Shown piece after piece: positions 27,345 to 36,128 of a DNA stretch of 64,000 bases (position 1 is the first letter of the stretch; every line of letters starts with the position of its first letter). The notes below the pieces were generated by a model that saw only the letters and a program-made list of their open reading frames with translations, was not told the DNA's origin and did no database searches. Source of the DNA: Verrucomicrobiaceae bacterium. Its GTDB lineage: Bacteria > Verrucomicrobiota > Verrucomicrobiia > Verrucomicrobiales > Verrucomicrobiaceae. Location of the stretch: assembly GCA_019694165.1 (NCBI GenBank), contig JAIBCL010000013.1, positions 1-64,000 of the forward strand, given 5' to 3'. The translations under genes and the position numbers were made by a program.

Positions 27345-27884
27345 TTACTTGACGCTCTTGCCGGCCTTCCGGCGGATGTGCTCGCCCACATAGCGGACGC
27401 CCTTCGCCTTGTAGGGCTCCGGCGGATAGTAGCCCCGGATGTCGGCGGCCACCTGCCCGACCCTCTGCTTGTCGGTGCCCTCAATGGCGATCTTGGTGTT
27501 CTCCGTGACGGTTATCTTGATGCCCTCGGGGATCGGGTGCAGCACCTCGTGCGAGTGGCCGAGGCTCAGGTCGATGTTTTTTCCTTTCACCGCAGCACGG
27601 AATCCCACGCCGTGGATCTCGAGATCCTTCCGATAGCCCTGGCTGACGCCATGCACCATGTTTGAGATCAATCGCTGGGAGGTGCCATGCATGGCGCGCA
27701 CGCGACGGTCCTCGGAGAGCCGCGTGACGCTCACTTCCTTGCCCTCGGCCTTCACATTGACACCGGCCGGCAGGGTCCAGTTGAGCTTGCCCTTGGGTCC
27801 CTCGACCAGCACGTTGCGATCCGCGCCAACCTTTACGGAAACCTTGTCCGGGAGTTGAATGATTTGCTTGCCTACTCGTGACAT
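27345..27884 (-). CDS. rplF: 50S ribosomal protein L6
   Basis: 179 residues, normal length. It opens SRVGKQIIQLPDKVSVKVG and ends with the L6 signature PPEPYKAKGVRYVGEHIRRKAGKSVK. The two duplicated L6 folds are evident from the paired beta-rich halves. It follows rpsH by 24 bp. Confidence 0.96.
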   Translation of the reverse strand: MSRVGKQIIQLPDKVSVKVGADRNVLVEGPKGKLNWTLPAGVNVKAEGKEVSVTRLSEDRRVRAMHGTSQRLISNMVHGVSQGYRKDLEIHGVGFRAAVKGKNIDLSLGHSHEVLHPIPEGIKITVTENTKIAIEGTDKQRVGQVAADIRGYYPPEPYKAKGVRYVGEHIRRKAGKSVK

Positions 27885-27908
27885 GGGGTTGTCTCCTTTG
27901 TCTTTGTA

Positions 27909-28307
27909 TTACCAGATTGTTGCCAGCAGTTCACCGCCGAGCTTGGATTTCCTCGCCTTTGCGCCGGTCATGATGCCGCGTGAAGTGGACAGGATGGCAA
28001 TGCCGAGACCGCCGAGAACCTTCGGAATCTCGTCGCAACCCACGTACGTGCGGATGCCCGGTTTCGACACGCGCTTGAGATTGCGGATCACGGGCTTCTT
28101 GCCTTCGAACTTGAGCTTCAGCTTCAAGCGCGGGTGCTTGTTCTTCGTATCGACTTCGTAAGCCCACAGGTAGCCCTCCTCCTGCAGGATGCGGGATATC
28201 TCCGCCTTGATCTTGGAGAACGGGGCGTACACCTCCTCGTGCCCTGAGGCCGCGGCATTGCGGATGCGGGTGAGGAAATCGGCGATGGGGTCAATGAGTG
28301 CGCTCAT
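27909..28307 (-). CDS. rpsH: 30S ribosomal protein S8
   Basis: 132 residues beginning SALIDPIADFLTRIRNAAASG, with the C-terminal signature ILSTSRGIMTGAKARKSKLGGELLATIW. It binds the central domain of 16S rRNA. It starts 24 bp after rplE, leaving no room for rpsN (S14), which usually sits between L5 and S8. Confidence 0.96.
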   Translation of the reverse strand: MSALIDPIADFLTRIRNAAASGHEEVYAPFSKIKAEISRILQEEGYLWAYEVDTKNKHPRLKLKLKFEGKKPVIRNLKRVSKPGIRTYVGCDEIPKVLGGLGIAILSTSRGIMTGAKARKSKLGGELLATIW

Positions 28308-28331
28308 GAAAATGCAATTCGGTTGGCTGGA

Positions 28332-28946
28332 TTACGCGGCGGCCTCCTCGGCGCCTTCGCTGCCGGCGCCGCCCTGCTCGCCAGGCTTCTTCTGCTGGGC
28401 CATGCGCTTGCGGAAGGGCATGCCCAGGGCACGCAGCAGTTCCCGCGCGTGATCGTCGTTGTCGGTCGAAGTGACAAACGTCACATCAAAGCCGAGGGAG
28501 CGCTTCACCTTGTCGAGTTCGATCTCAGGGAAAATCGACTGGTCTGCGATGCCGAGCGTGTAGTTGCCACGACCGTCGAAGGCGCGGGGGGCGACACCAC
28601 GGAAGTCACGGATGCGGGGCATGGCCGTCTTCACCAGCCGCATCAGGAAATCGTACATTTTGTTGCCACGCAGCGTGACTTTCACACCGACGGCTTCACC
28701 TGCACGCAGCTTGAAGCTGGCGATGGCCTTTTTCGAGAAGGTGGTCATGGGCTTCTGACCGGTGATGGCCATCACCTCGTTCGTAGCGTCTTCGATGGCC
28801 TGCTTGCGCTCGCCCTGTGAACCGATGGAGCAGTTCACCACGATCTTTTCGAGGCGCGGCACTTCGTGCACGTTCTTGAGCGCGAGCTGCTTCTGCAAGG
28901 CATCACGCAGCTTCTCTTTATACAGTTTTTTGAGTTCGGGTTCCAT
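28332..28946 (-). CDS. rplE: 50S ribosomal protein L5
   Basis: A 5S-rRNA-associated protein, 204 residues, longer than the usual ~180. The conserved parts are NVHEVPRLEKIVVNCSIGSQGE, PMTTFSKKAIASFKLRAGEAVGVKVTLRG and FDGRGNYTLGIADQSIFPEIELDKV. The extra length is a C-terminal tail after GMPFRKRM that is Gly/Glu/Ala-rich (QGGAGSEGAEEAAA). A 91-bp gap separates it from rplX. Confidence 0.96.
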   Translation of the reverse strand: MEPELKKLYKEKLRDALQKQLALKNVHEVPRLEKIVVNCSIGSQGERKQAIEDATNEVMAITGQKPMTTFSKKAIASFKLRAGEAVGVKVTLRGNKMYDFLMRLVKTAMPRIRDFRGVAPRAFDGRGNYTLGIADQSIFPEIELDKVKRSLGFDVTFVTSTDNDDHARELLRALGMPFRKRMAQQKKPGEQGGAGSEGAEEAAA

Positions 28947-29037
28947 TGCGGGGTCTTGTTGCGCCGCCTTTCCTCCGCGGGCACCGGGGGAGACTCACCG
29001 GCGCGGATGGCGGAGGGGGAGGCATGTTGCCTGACAG

Positions 29038-29337
29038 CTATTTCTTTTCAACCTTCTTCTTTTTCTTCTCCGGCTTCGCGTCCGCGTCCTTCTTCGCCGT
29101 CTTCTTCTCCACCAGCTTTACATTTGAGATGTGAATGGGTCCCTCCTTCTCAATGATGCCGCCCTGCGGCTTGTCCTGGGACGGGCGGACCGTCTTCTTG
29201 ATCATGCGCACGCCTTCGATGAGCACGCGGCCCTTCGCCGGTTGCACTTCCAGCACGGTGCCCTGCGCACCCTTGTGGGCGCCGGAGATCACGACCACAA
29301 GGTCGCCTTTCTTTACATGGGTCTTGATGCGGCTCAT
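29038..29337 (-). CDS. rplX: 50S ribosomal protein L24
   Basis: An early-assembling large-subunit protein of 99 residues. It has the KOW motif [20 protein letters not shown] and [18 protein letters not shown]. The last ~20 residues are almost all Lys/Glu/Asp ([19 protein letters not shown] type), a charged tail beyond the usual fold. Its ATG overlaps the rplN stop by 4 nt. Confidence 0.95.
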   Translation of the reverse strand: MSRIKTHVKKGDLVVVISGAHKGAQGTVLEVQPAKGRVLIEGVRMIKKTVRPSQDKPQGGIIEKEGPIHISNVKLVEKKTAKKDADAKPEKKKKKVEKK

Positions 29338-29702
29338 AGCACTTCGGGGGCGAGGGAAACGATTTTCATGAAATTCTTGTCGCGCAGCTCGCGGGCCACG
29401 GGGCCGAAGATACGGCTGCCGCGCGGATTGTTGTCCTTGTCGATGATGACGATGGCGTTCTTGTCGAAGCGCAGGATCGAGCCGTCAGAACGGCGGATCG
29501 GCGCCGCGGTGCGCACGACGACGGCACGCACCACCTCGCCTTTCTTCACGGCACCGGTCGGATTCGACTCACGGATGTGCGCCGTGATGATGTCGCCCAC
29601 ATGGGCGTAGCGGCTGTTCTTCTTGCCGAGCACGCCGATCATCTTCGCCATGCGCGCGCCGGTGTTGTCAGCCACCTGCAGGGTTGATTCCATCTGGACC
29701 AT
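29334..29702 (-). CDS. rplN: 50S ribosomal protein L14
   Basis: 122 residues, exact family length. It begins [20 protein letters not shown] and contains GGKNSR-like [18 protein letters not shown] and [29 protein letters not shown]. It overlaps rplX by 4 nt and follows rpsQ by 49 bp. Confidence 0.97.
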   Translation of the reverse strand: MVQMESTLQVADNTGARMAKMIGVLGKKNSRYAHVGDIITAHIRESNPTGAVKKGEVVRAVVVRTAAPIRRSDGSILRFDKNAIVIIDKDNNPRGSRIFGPVARELRDKNFMKIVSLAPEVL

Positions 29703-29751
29703 GATTGAGTTCCTCCGTGTATGGGTTGGTTGGGACTGGCGTCGCTCGCGG

Positions 29752-30039
29752 CTAGTGCTTGAGCACCTCCGCCAGATTCCAGCACTTGAGCTTGCTCAGC
29801 GGACGGGTTTCGACGATGCGCACCTTGTCGCCCACCTTTGCCTCTTCCTTTTCATCGTGTGCGTAGAACTTCGAGGTCATGCGCACGATCTTCTTGTACT
29901 TCGGGTGCGGCACGCGGCGCTCCACCTCGACCACGATGGTCTTGTTCATCTTGTCGGACACGACCACTCCGACGCGGGTCTTCCTCACGCCTTGTTTGGT
30001 TTCCGTCCCGGGTGCCGGTGCTGTTGCTGCCTCGCTCAT
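29752..30039 (-). CDS. rpsQ: 30S ribosomal protein S17
   Basis: 95 residues with an Ala/Pro-rich N-terminal extension of about 15 residues. The core is [20 protein letters not shown], then [19 protein letters not shown] and [18 protein letters not shown], the OB-fold signature of S17. It follows rpmC by 37 bp. Confidence 0.95.
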   Translation of the reverse strand: MSEAATAPAPGTETKQGVRKTRVGVVVSDKMNKTIVVEVERRVPHPKYKKIVRMTSKFYAHDEKEEAKVGDKVRIVETRPLSKLKCWNLAEVLKH

Positions 30040-30076
30040 CGTCTGTTTCCTCTCGTCGGTTTGAAATGTTCAGGCC

Positions 30077-30286
30077 TCATGCCGCGGCGGGTGCCGCCGC
30101 CTTGGTGCGCTCGCTGATGATCGTCTCGATGCGCGCCACGTCGCGGCGCAGCAGGCGCAGGCGTGCCGGATTCTCGAGCTGGCCGCTCTGCTGCTGCACG
30201 CGCATGTTCAGCATCTCGTGCTTGATCTCGCGGCGCTTCGTCGAGAGTTCCTCGACGGTCAGTTCACGGAGTTCCTTGATCTTCAT
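30077..30286 (-). CDS. rpmC: 50S ribosomal protein L29
   Basis: 69 residues in the two-helix L29 form, starting MKIKELRELTVEELSTKRRE and containing LNMRVQQQSGQLENPARLRLLRRDVARIETII. It sits near the peptide exit tunnel. It has a short Ala-rich end. It follows rplP by 32 bp. Confidence 0.95.
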   Translation of the reverse strand: MKIKELRELTVEELSTKRREIKHEMLNMRVQQQSGQLENPARLRLLRRDVARIETIISERTKAAAPAAA

Positions 30287-30318
30287 GGTGCGTGGTGGGG
30301 TTGGGAAAACGGTGGTTC

Positions 30319-30738
30319 TTAGTGAGCGCCGTGACGGGCGATGAAGCGCGTGCGGATGCCGATCTTCGCGGCAGCCAGACGGCAGGCGTCACGCGCCGTG
30401 GCCTCATTCACGCCGGAGATTTCAAAGAGCACCGTTCCGGGAAAAATCACCGCCACCCAAAACTCAGGCGATCCCTTGCCCTTGCCCATGCGCGTTTCCG
30501 GAGGGCGCGCCGTGACCGGCTTGTGCGGGAAGATGCGGATGAAGACCTTGCCCTTGCGCTTCAAGAAGCGGGTGATGGCCACGCGGCAGGCTTCAATCTG
30601 GTTGTTCTTCAGCCAGCCGCGATCCAGCGACTGGAGGCCGAACTCGCCAAAGTCGATTTTGTTTCCACGGGTGGCATTGCCGGCGCGGCTGCCGCGCTGG
30701 CTTTTGCGAAATTTTGTTCTGCTGGGCAATAGGGCCAT
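30319..30738 (-). CDS. rplP: 50S ribosomal protein L16
   Basis: 139 residues, family length. It opens [20 protein letters not shown], with [47 protein letters not shown] and a conserved [14 protein letters not shown]. It lies 47 bp after rpsC. Confidence 0.96.
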   Translation of the reverse strand: MALLPSRTKFRKSQRGSRAGNATRGNKIDFGEFGLQSLDRGWLKNNQIEACRVAITRFLKRKGKVFIRIFPHKPVTARPPETRMGKGKGSPEFWVAVIFPGTVLFEISGVNEATARDACRLAAAKIGIRTRFIARHGAH

Positions 30739-30785
30739 GATTCAGATTCTCCTTTTCTCGTGTGACAAAAATTCCATCCGGTTCC

Positions 30786-31592
30786 TTACTCGGCGGCCGC
30801 CTCGGGCACGTCAACAGGCGGTGCCTCAGGCGCGGGAGTCGGGGCGCGACGTCCGCGCTGACCCACTCCGCCGCGGGGTCCAATGCCGCCCGGCCCCGGT
30901 GCCCCGCGATCCTCGCGTTCACGACGTGGGCGACGCTCACCCTGCGGGCGCGTCACGCCGCCTTCGCCCGCGTTTCCGCGGTTCAACCAGCATTTCACGC
31001 CGATGACGCCATACACAGTCTTGGCTTCGGTGGTGCCGTAGTCGATGGGGATGCGCAGCGTCTGCAGCGGCACTTTTCCCTGGCGGTACCACTCGGCACG
31101 CGCGATGTCAGCGCCGCCGAGACGACCCGCGCAACGAATACGGATGCCGTCGGCGCCCATGTCCATGGCGGTCTGCACCGCACGCTTCATCGCACGGCGG
31201 AAGGAAATCCGCCGCTCAAGCTGCACCGCCACCGTTTCAGCAACGAGCTGCGCATCGAGTTCAGGATGCTTGATTTCAAAAATGTCGATCTTCACCTGCT
31301 TGCCGCCGCACATCTCGGAGATCTTCTGGCTCATCACATCGATCTCCTGGCCTTTGCGGCCGATGACGAGACCCGGGCGGGCGGTGTGCAACGTTACGCG
31401 CACTTGGTTCCACGCACGCTCGATGACGATCTTCGAGAGCGCTGCGGCGGAAAGCTTTTCTTTGAGGAACGCGCGGATCGCCAGATCGCTGTGCAGCGAG
31501 TCGGCGAATTCCTTCTCAGGAGCATACCACTTGGAGCGCCAGTCTTTGCTGACGGCGAGGCGGAAACCGATTGGATTGACTTTCTGACCCAT
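30786..31592 (-). CDS. rpsC: 30S ribosomal protein S3 with extended C-terminus
   Basis: 268 residues against a usual ~210-235. It has the N-terminal MGQKVNPIGFRLAVSKDWRSKWYA, the KH-domain motif RPGLVIGRKGQEID and the C-terminal domain GLVAETVAVQLERRISFRRAMK and CAGRLGGADIARAEWYRQGKVPLQTLR. After about residue 215 there is a long Arg/Gly/Pro-rich tail ending in PAPEAPPVDVPEAAAE. It follows rplV by 39 bp. Confidence 0.96.
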   Translation of the reverse strand: MGQKVNPIGFRLAVSKDWRSKWYAPEKEFADSLHSDLAIRAFLKEKLSAAALSKIVIERAWNQVRVTLHTARPGLVIGRKGQEIDVMSQKISEMCGGKQVKIDIFEIKHPELDAQLVAETVAVQLERRISFRRAMKRAVQTAMDMGADGIRIRCAGRLGGADIARAEWYRQGKVPLQTLRIPIDYGTTEAKTVYGVIGVKCWLNRGNAGEGGVTRPQGERRPRREREDRGAPGPGGIGPRGGVGQRGRRAPTPAPEAPPVDVPEAAAE

Positions 31593-31631
31593 AGCTTGTG
31601 ATTTCTCGTGCGGTGTCGGTGTGAGCGGCGG

Positions 31632-32102
31632 TTAGTCTTCTTTCTTCGCGGCAGGTTTCTTTGCGGCCGCCTTCTTTGCCGGGGCCTTCTTGGCGGCTGC
31701 CGTCTTCTTCGCCGCCGGCTTTTCCTCGGGCTCGGCGACGGGCTCGGGTGCCTCTTCCTTTGTCTCCGCGGTCTTCGCCGCGACGATCACTGTGATGTGG
31801 CACATGCGCTTCTTGATCGGTGCCGCGGAGCCGCGGGCGCGGGGCATGATGCGCTTGAGCGCCGGACCATCCGTAGCGACCGCAGAGACGACGACGAGGT
31901 CCTCTGCGTCCATCTCATGATTATGCTCGGCGTTGGCTATGGCAGAGCGCAACGTCTTGCCGATGAGGAAGGCAGCCTTCTTGGGCGTGAAGTCCAGGAC
32001 GCTGAGCGCCTGAGACACCGGCATCCCGGTGATGGCGCGGGTCACCTCACGAGCCTTTTGCGACGACATGCGCGCGTATTTCAATACCGATTTCACCTGC
32101 AT
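31632..32102 (-). CDS. rplV: 50S ribosomal protein L22 with histone-like tail
   Basis: 156 residues against a usual ~110-120. The L22 core is VKSVLKYARMSSQKAREVTRAITGMPVSQALSVLDFTPKKAAFLIGKTLRSAIANAEHN and AAPIKKRMCHITVIV. The ~45-residue C-terminal extension starts acidic (TKEEAPEPVAEPEEKPA) and becomes a histone H1-like Lys/Ala/Pro repeat (AAKKAPAKKAAAKKPAAKK). It starts 12 bp after the inserted coiled-coil gene, so the two are cotranscribed. Confidence 0.96.
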   Translation of the reverse strand: MQVKSVLKYARMSSQKAREVTRAITGMPVSQALSVLDFTPKKAAFLIGKTLRSAIANAEHNHEMDAEDLVVVSAVATDGPALKRIMPRARGSAAPIKKRMCHITVIVAAKTAETKEEAPEPVAEPEEKPAAKKTAAAKKAPAKKAAAKKPAAKKED

Positions 32103-32114
32103 AACCTGTTGCTG

Positions 32115-32927
32115 TTAAAAAGTTCTGTTCGCCTCCACCTTGCCGCGATCCCCCACCTTGACCGGATCAGCTGGATTCACGACCTCCTGCACCACCGCGC
32201 CGCTCACGCCCTTGCGCACGTCGGTCACAAACACGCGCCCGACCGTCTTCTCGCCGCGGGTGATTTCGAAAGGCATGCCCGGCTTCACGCCATCACGGGA
32301 GCCTACATCGAGGATGGCCACGCCAAACTCTGGCTTCATGCTCACTACCCGGGCCTCGTGCAGGCTCTTGGCCGCCTTCCCTTCATCGCCGGCGGCGACA
32401 TTGTTTGCCGCGCGCAGCACCTGATCACCCTTCGCCAGAGCAGTTTCGAGCGTCCTCCTGGCCTCTGCATCCGAATTCTGGGCGGTCTTGGCAAACACCA
32501 TCGAAGCCTCCGCCAGCCCGACGAGCGAATCCGAAAGCTTCTTCTTCTGATCAGTCACGATGCGCAGGTCGCTCAATGCACCGAGCAGCCGCTCCTGCAC
32601 CTGATCGGTGGAATTCTCGAGCGCACCGATGCCGAGCCCTTCGAGCAGCCCGCGCAGCCGCTCATGATTGTCCTTGAGCTGGACCACCTCCGCATTGGCC
32701 GCCGCAGTGCCCTGCGCGAGCGCCACATTTTGCTCCTTCGCGGCGGCGAGCTGCTTCTCAAGCTCCTGTATCTTCGCATGGGCCACTTGGAGGGTGGTTT
32801 GCAGTTCAAGCAGCTCGATCTTCCCGTCAAACGGCGCCGGCTGCTGTGCCCTCACACCGCCACAACACGCCGCCGCCGCGACAAGGAGCGCGGAAGGCAG
32901 GCTGCAAATGGAACGGAGGGTGAACAT
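32115..32927 (-). CDS. Exported coiled-coil protein inserted in the S10 operon
   Basis: A 270-residue non-ribosomal protein sitting between rpsS and rplV, where no gene is normally found. ATG 32927 gives a signal peptide (MFTLRSICSLPSALLVAAAAC to about Ala27); a TTG three codons upstream is an alternative. Residues ~35-100 form a heptad-like coiled coil (ELLELQTTLQVAHAKIQELEKQL). A second helical block follows. The C-terminal ~75 residues (PEFGVAILDVGSRDGVKPGMPFEITRGEKTVGRVFVTDV) look like the beta-barrel domain found at the end of MreC or FlgT-like proteins. The likely location is periplasmic. Spacing is 52 bp after rpsS and 12 bp before rplV. No function is recognised. Confidence 0.85.
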   Translation of the reverse strand: MFTLRSICSLPSALLVAAAACCGGVRAQQPAPFDGKIELLELQTTLQVAHAKIQELEKQLAAAKEQNVALAQGTAAANAEVVQLKDNHERLRGLLEGLGIGALENSTDQVQERLLGALSDLRIVTDQKKKLSDSLVGLAEASMVFAKTAQNSDAEARRTLETALAKGDQVLRAANNVAAGDEGKAAKSLHEARVVSMKPEFGVAILDVGSRDGVKPGMPFEITRGEKTVGRVFVTDVRKGVSGAVVQEVVNPADPVKVGDRGKVEANRTF

Positions 32928-32979
32928 GGGCTGCAAACGGAAGCGGAAAATATTATGTGTGGCGTATTCGAAACTGGAA

Positions 32980-33261
32980 CTACTTCGACACCTTCGCCGT
33001 GTGCGCGCCGTGCGCCTTGAAAATGCGGGTCAGCGCAAATTCTCCAAGCCGGTGGCCGACCATGTTTTCCGTGGCGTACACGGACACAAAATCCTTGCCG
33101 TTGTGCACGAGGAACGTGTGGCCGACGAGATCAGGCGTGATCATCGAACTGCGCGCCCAGGTTTTGATCGGCTTTTTCGGACCGCCGGAGGCGTTGATCT
33201 TGTCCACCTTGTCGAGCAAGGCTTGCTGGACGAACGGACCTTTTTTCAGAGAACGTGCCAT
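32980..33261 (-). CDS. rpsS: 30S ribosomal protein S19
   Basis: 93 residues, normal length. It contains [21 protein letters not shown], then [51 protein letters not shown]. It binds 16S rRNA in the head of the small subunit. It follows rplB by 36 bp. Confidence 0.96.
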   Translation of the reverse strand: MARSLKKGPFVQQALLDKVDKINASGGPKKPIKTWARSSMITPDLVGHTFLVHNGKDFVSVYATENMVGHRLGEFALTRIFKAHGAHTAKVSK

Positions 33262-33297
33262 GATGTGGAATCAGGTGAGGTGTCGATGGGTGAGCTG

Positions 33298-34137
33298 CTA
33301 CTTCTTCGCGCGGCGATCCTGCACGATGAACTTGGTGGTGGCCTTCTTCTTGTGGCGGGTCTTCTCGCCCTTCGCGTGGCCCCAAGGACTGAGCAGGTGC
33401 TGGCGTCCGCCACCGGACTTCGAGCGGCCTTCGCCGCCGCCGTTCGGGTGGTCGATGGGGTTCATGCACATGCCGCGCACCGTCGGGCGGATGCCGCGCC
33501 AGCGCGTGCGACCGGCCTTGCCGCTGACGACATTCATGTGCTCGACATTGCCCACCTGACCGATGGTGGCGTAGCACTCGGCGTTGATCTTGCGGATCTC
33601 TCCGGACGGCATCTTTACCAGCGCATAGTCACCCTCACGGTTGGAGAGGATGGCGGCCTGGCCGGCGGCGCGCGCGGCGACTCCGCCGCGCCCTTGGATC
33701 AGTTCGATATTGTGGATGGAAGTGCCGAGCGGGATCTTGCGCAGCGGAAGCGCATTGCCCACCTCGGGAGCGGCCTTCTCGCCAGCCATCACCATCGCGC
33801 CCACCTGAAGATTGTTCGGGGCGAGGATGTAGCTCTTCTGACCATCCTTGTACTCGACCAGGGCAATGCGTGCGGAGCGGTTCGGATCGTATTCGATGCC
33901 GATGACCTTCGCCGCCTCATCGTGACGAGCACGCTTGAAGTCGATGAGACGGTAGCGCTGTACATGACCGCCGCCGATGTGACGGCAGGTGATGCGGCCA
34001 GTGTTGTTCCGGCCGCCGCTCTTGCGCAGCGCCACGGTGAGGCTCTTCTGCGGCTCATGCTTGGTGATCTCCTCGAAGGAGTTCCACTGCTTGTAGCGAT
34101 TCGAAGGCGTGTTGGGTTTGAATGTTTTGAGCGCCAT
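33298..34137 (-). CDS. rplB: 50S ribosomal protein L2
   Basis: 279 residues, family length. It contains [31 protein letters not shown], a central [13 protein letters not shown] and the signature [26 protein letters not shown] with the His needed for peptidyl-transferase-centre function. It lies 44 bp after rplW. Confidence 0.97.
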   Translation of the reverse strand: MALKTFKPNTPSNRYKQWNSFEEITKHEPQKSLTVALRKSGGRNNTGRITCRHIGGGHVQRYRLIDFKRARHDEAAKVIGIEYDPNRSARIALVEYKDGQKSYILAPNNLQVGAMVMAGEKAAPEVGNALPLRKIPLGTSIHNIELIQGRGGVAARAAGQAAILSNREGDYALVKMPSGEIRKINAECYATIGQVGNVEHMNVVSGKAGRTRWRGIRPTVRGMCMNPIDHPNGGGEGRSKSGGGRQHLLSPWGHAKGEKTRHKKKATTKFIVQDRRAKK

Positions 34138-34181
34138 GACGTTGGATGGGCTGAAGGGTTCTGACGAAGCGGCGGCCGGTG

Positions 34182-34466
34182 TTACACGAGATCAATCTTC
34201 TCACCGGCCTTGAGGCGGACGACGGCTTTTTTCCAATGGTTGGTGCGCCCGTAGTCGGCACGGCGCTCGCGACGGGCCTTGCCGAAAAAGTTCGCCGTGC
34301 GCACGGCGGTCACCGTTTTGCCAAAGAGTTTCTCGACGGCCTGCTTGATCTCGATCTTGTTGGCCTTCGGATCGACGACGAACACGTATTCGTTGTTCTG
34401 CTCGCCGAGCAGGGTGGCCTTCTCGCTGAGACGAATGGTTTTGATGACGGAGTGAAGGTCTTTCAT
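34182..34466 (-). CDS. rplW: 50S ribosomal protein L23
   Basis: 94 residues from ATG 34466, starting [20 protein letters not shown]. It contains [34 protein letters not shown] strong AGGAGG lies 12 bp upstream inside the end of rplD, and one base separates the rplD stop from this ATG. A longer in-frame start inside rplD is rejected because of this ribosome binding site. Confidence 0.95.
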   Translation of the reverse strand: MKDLHSVIKTIRLSEKATLLGEQNNEYVFVVDPKANKIEIKQAVEKLFGKTVTAVRTANFFGKARRERRADYGRTNHWKKAVVRLKAGEKIDLV

Positions 34467-34467
34467 A

Positions 34468-35073
34468 TCAGGCGGTCCTCCTGGCGAGGGTTTCGAGCGA
34501 GTCACTGGTAACCAGCACCTTGTCGAAATTGAGCAGGTGCTCGGCGTTTACGTCGTCGGGGGAGATGAGCTGCACGGCCTGCACGTTGCGGCCTGCGCGG
34601 AAGGTCGGTTCGTCGAACTTGCCAACGATCAAAATCTTGCGCGCATCGCTCAGGCCCTTCACGGAAGAAACGAAGCTCTTCGTCTTGCCGTCCGGAATTG
34701 CAAACGCGCCGATGGTAAGCACATCGCCATCGTTGATGCGGGCGGTCAACGCCGTGCGGAAGGCGAGCTTTTTCACCTTCTTCGGGATGGTCTTGGAGTA
34801 GTCGCGGGGTTTGGGCCCCCAGGCGACACCGCCACCAACCCAGATCGGAGAACGCCGGGATCCCATGCGCGCATTGCCCGTGCCCTTTTGATTCCAGAGC
34901 TTCTTGCCGCTGCCACGCACGGCACCGCGGCCCTTGGTGGAGGCGGTACCTGCGCGCCGGTTCGCGCGGTAGGCCACCACGGTGTTGTGCAGCGCCTGAG
35001 CGCCCTTGTAACCCTCCACGAGGTTCAGGTTCGCCGCCTTTGCGGCATCGGGGGAAAGTGTGTTTGCAGCCAT
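34468..35073 (-). CDS. rplD: 50S ribosomal protein L4
   Basis: 201 residues, normal length. It shows L4 features such as AYRANRRAGTASTKGRGAVRGSGKKLWNQKGTGNARMGSRRSPIWVGGGVAWGPKPRDYS, the loop that reaches the exit tunnel. In E. coli L4 also represses its own operon; nothing here tests that. It has a good AGGAGG site and lies 15 bp after rplC. Confidence 0.96.
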   Translation of the reverse strand: MAANTLSPDAAKAANLNLVEGYKGAQALHNTVVAYRANRRAGTASTKGRGAVRGSGKKLWNQKGTGNARMGSRRSPIWVGGGVAWGPKPRDYSKTIPKKVKKLAFRTALTARINDGDVLTIGAFAIPDGKTKSFVSSVKGLSDARKILIVGKFDEPTFRAGRNVQAVQLISPDDVNAEHLLNFDKVLVTSDSLETLARRTA

Positions 35074-35088
35074 GTCTGGGTCCTCCTG

Positions 35089-35742
35089 TTACTTCGCGGC
35101 GGGCGCGGGTTTCTTCTTTGCCGGGCGCACGATGACGATGCTGCCCTTGTTCCCCGGCACCGCGCCGCTGATGAGCAGCACGCCGTCTTCCGGGCGGCTC
35201 TGCACCACCGTGAGATTCTGCACCGTGCGGCGGTCCACGCCGTCGTGGCCGGGCATCTTTTGATTCTTCCACACCAGACCCGGCGTAAGGCGGCAACCGA
35301 TGGAGCCGGAGCGACGGTGCATCATGTGGCCGTGCGTGGCAGGCTGGCCACCGAAATTGTGGCGCTTCATCACGCCCTGGAAACCCTTGCCCTTCGTGGT
35401 GCCGATCACATCGACGTGCTGGCCGTTGGCAAACAGACCGGCACCCAGCTCGGCATCCGCCGCTGGAAGCTGCTCATCAGAGCCCACGCGGAACTCACGC
35501 AGGATGGTCTTCGGCGTGCTGCCGTGCTTCTTGAAGTGGCCGAGCGCCGGCTTGGTCATGCGCTTTTCCTTCTGGTCGTTGAAGCCCACCTGGATGGCGG
35601 AGTAGCCGTCCTTTCCGGCGCTCTGCTTCACCTGCACGATCTTGTTTCCCGCGACGTCCACGACGGTCACGCAAATGGCCTCGCCCTTGTCATTATAGAC
35701 CTGGGTCATGCCGAGTTTTCTGCCGATCAATCCAATGCTCAT
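35089..35742 (-). CDS. rplC: 50S ribosomal protein L3
   Basis: 217 residues. It opens MSIGLIGRKLGMTQVYNDKG and contains VIGTTKGKGFQGVMKRHNFGGQPATHGHMMHRRSGSIGCRLTPGLVWKNQKMPGH, the central L3 extension reaching the peptidyl-transferase centre. The end is a Lys/Pro/Ala-rich tail. A strong AGGAGG precedes the ATG. It follows rpsJ by 38 bp. Confidence 0.96.
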   Translation of the reverse strand: MSIGLIGRKLGMTQVYNDKGEAICVTVVDVAGNKIVQVKQSAGKDGYSAIQVGFNDQKEKRMTKPALGHFKKHGSTPKTILREFRVGSDEQLPAADAELGAGLFANGQHVDVIGTTKGKGFQGVMKRHNFGGQPATHGHMMHRRSGSIGCRLTPGLVWKNQKMPGHDGVDRRTVQNLTVVQSRPEDGVLLISGAVPGNKGSIVIVRPAKKKPAPAAK

Positions 35743-35780
35743 GTTCTGGTCCTCCTGCGTTGAGTTCCTCCTCGTCCCGA

Positions 35781-36089
35781 TCAGATGCGGATGGTGATGT
35801 CCACGCCCGAGGGCAGGTTCAGCTTCTTCAATTCGTCCACCGTGCGGCTCGTCGGATCGACGATGTCCAGCAGGCGCTTGTACGTGCGGATTTCAAACTG
35901 GTCCATCGACTTCTTGTCGATGTGCGGCGAGCGGTTCACCGTGAATTTCTCGATGCGCGTCGGCAGCGGAATGGGGCCCGCAACACGCGCGCCCGTGCGC
36001 TTGGCGGTCTCGACGATGTCGGCCGTGGATTTGTCGAGCACACGATGGTCGTAGGCGCGAAGTCGGATTCGGATGCGCTGGTTGTTCAT
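35781..36089 (-). CDS. rpsJ: 30S ribosomal protein S10
   Basis: 102 residues, exact family length. It contains [73 protein letters not shown]. It is the first gene of the S10 block and is only 39 bp after fusA, so tuf, which often separates them, is not here. Confidence 0.97.
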   Translation of the reverse strand: MNNQRIRIRLRAYDHRVLDKSTADIVETAKRTGARVAGPIPLPTRIEKFTVNRSPHIDKKSMDQFEIRTYKRLLDIVDPTSRTVDELKKLNLPSGVDITIRI

Positions 36090-36128
36090 GGTTTGTCTCC
36101 CGCGTAAAAATGAATGGTTCGATAAAAA

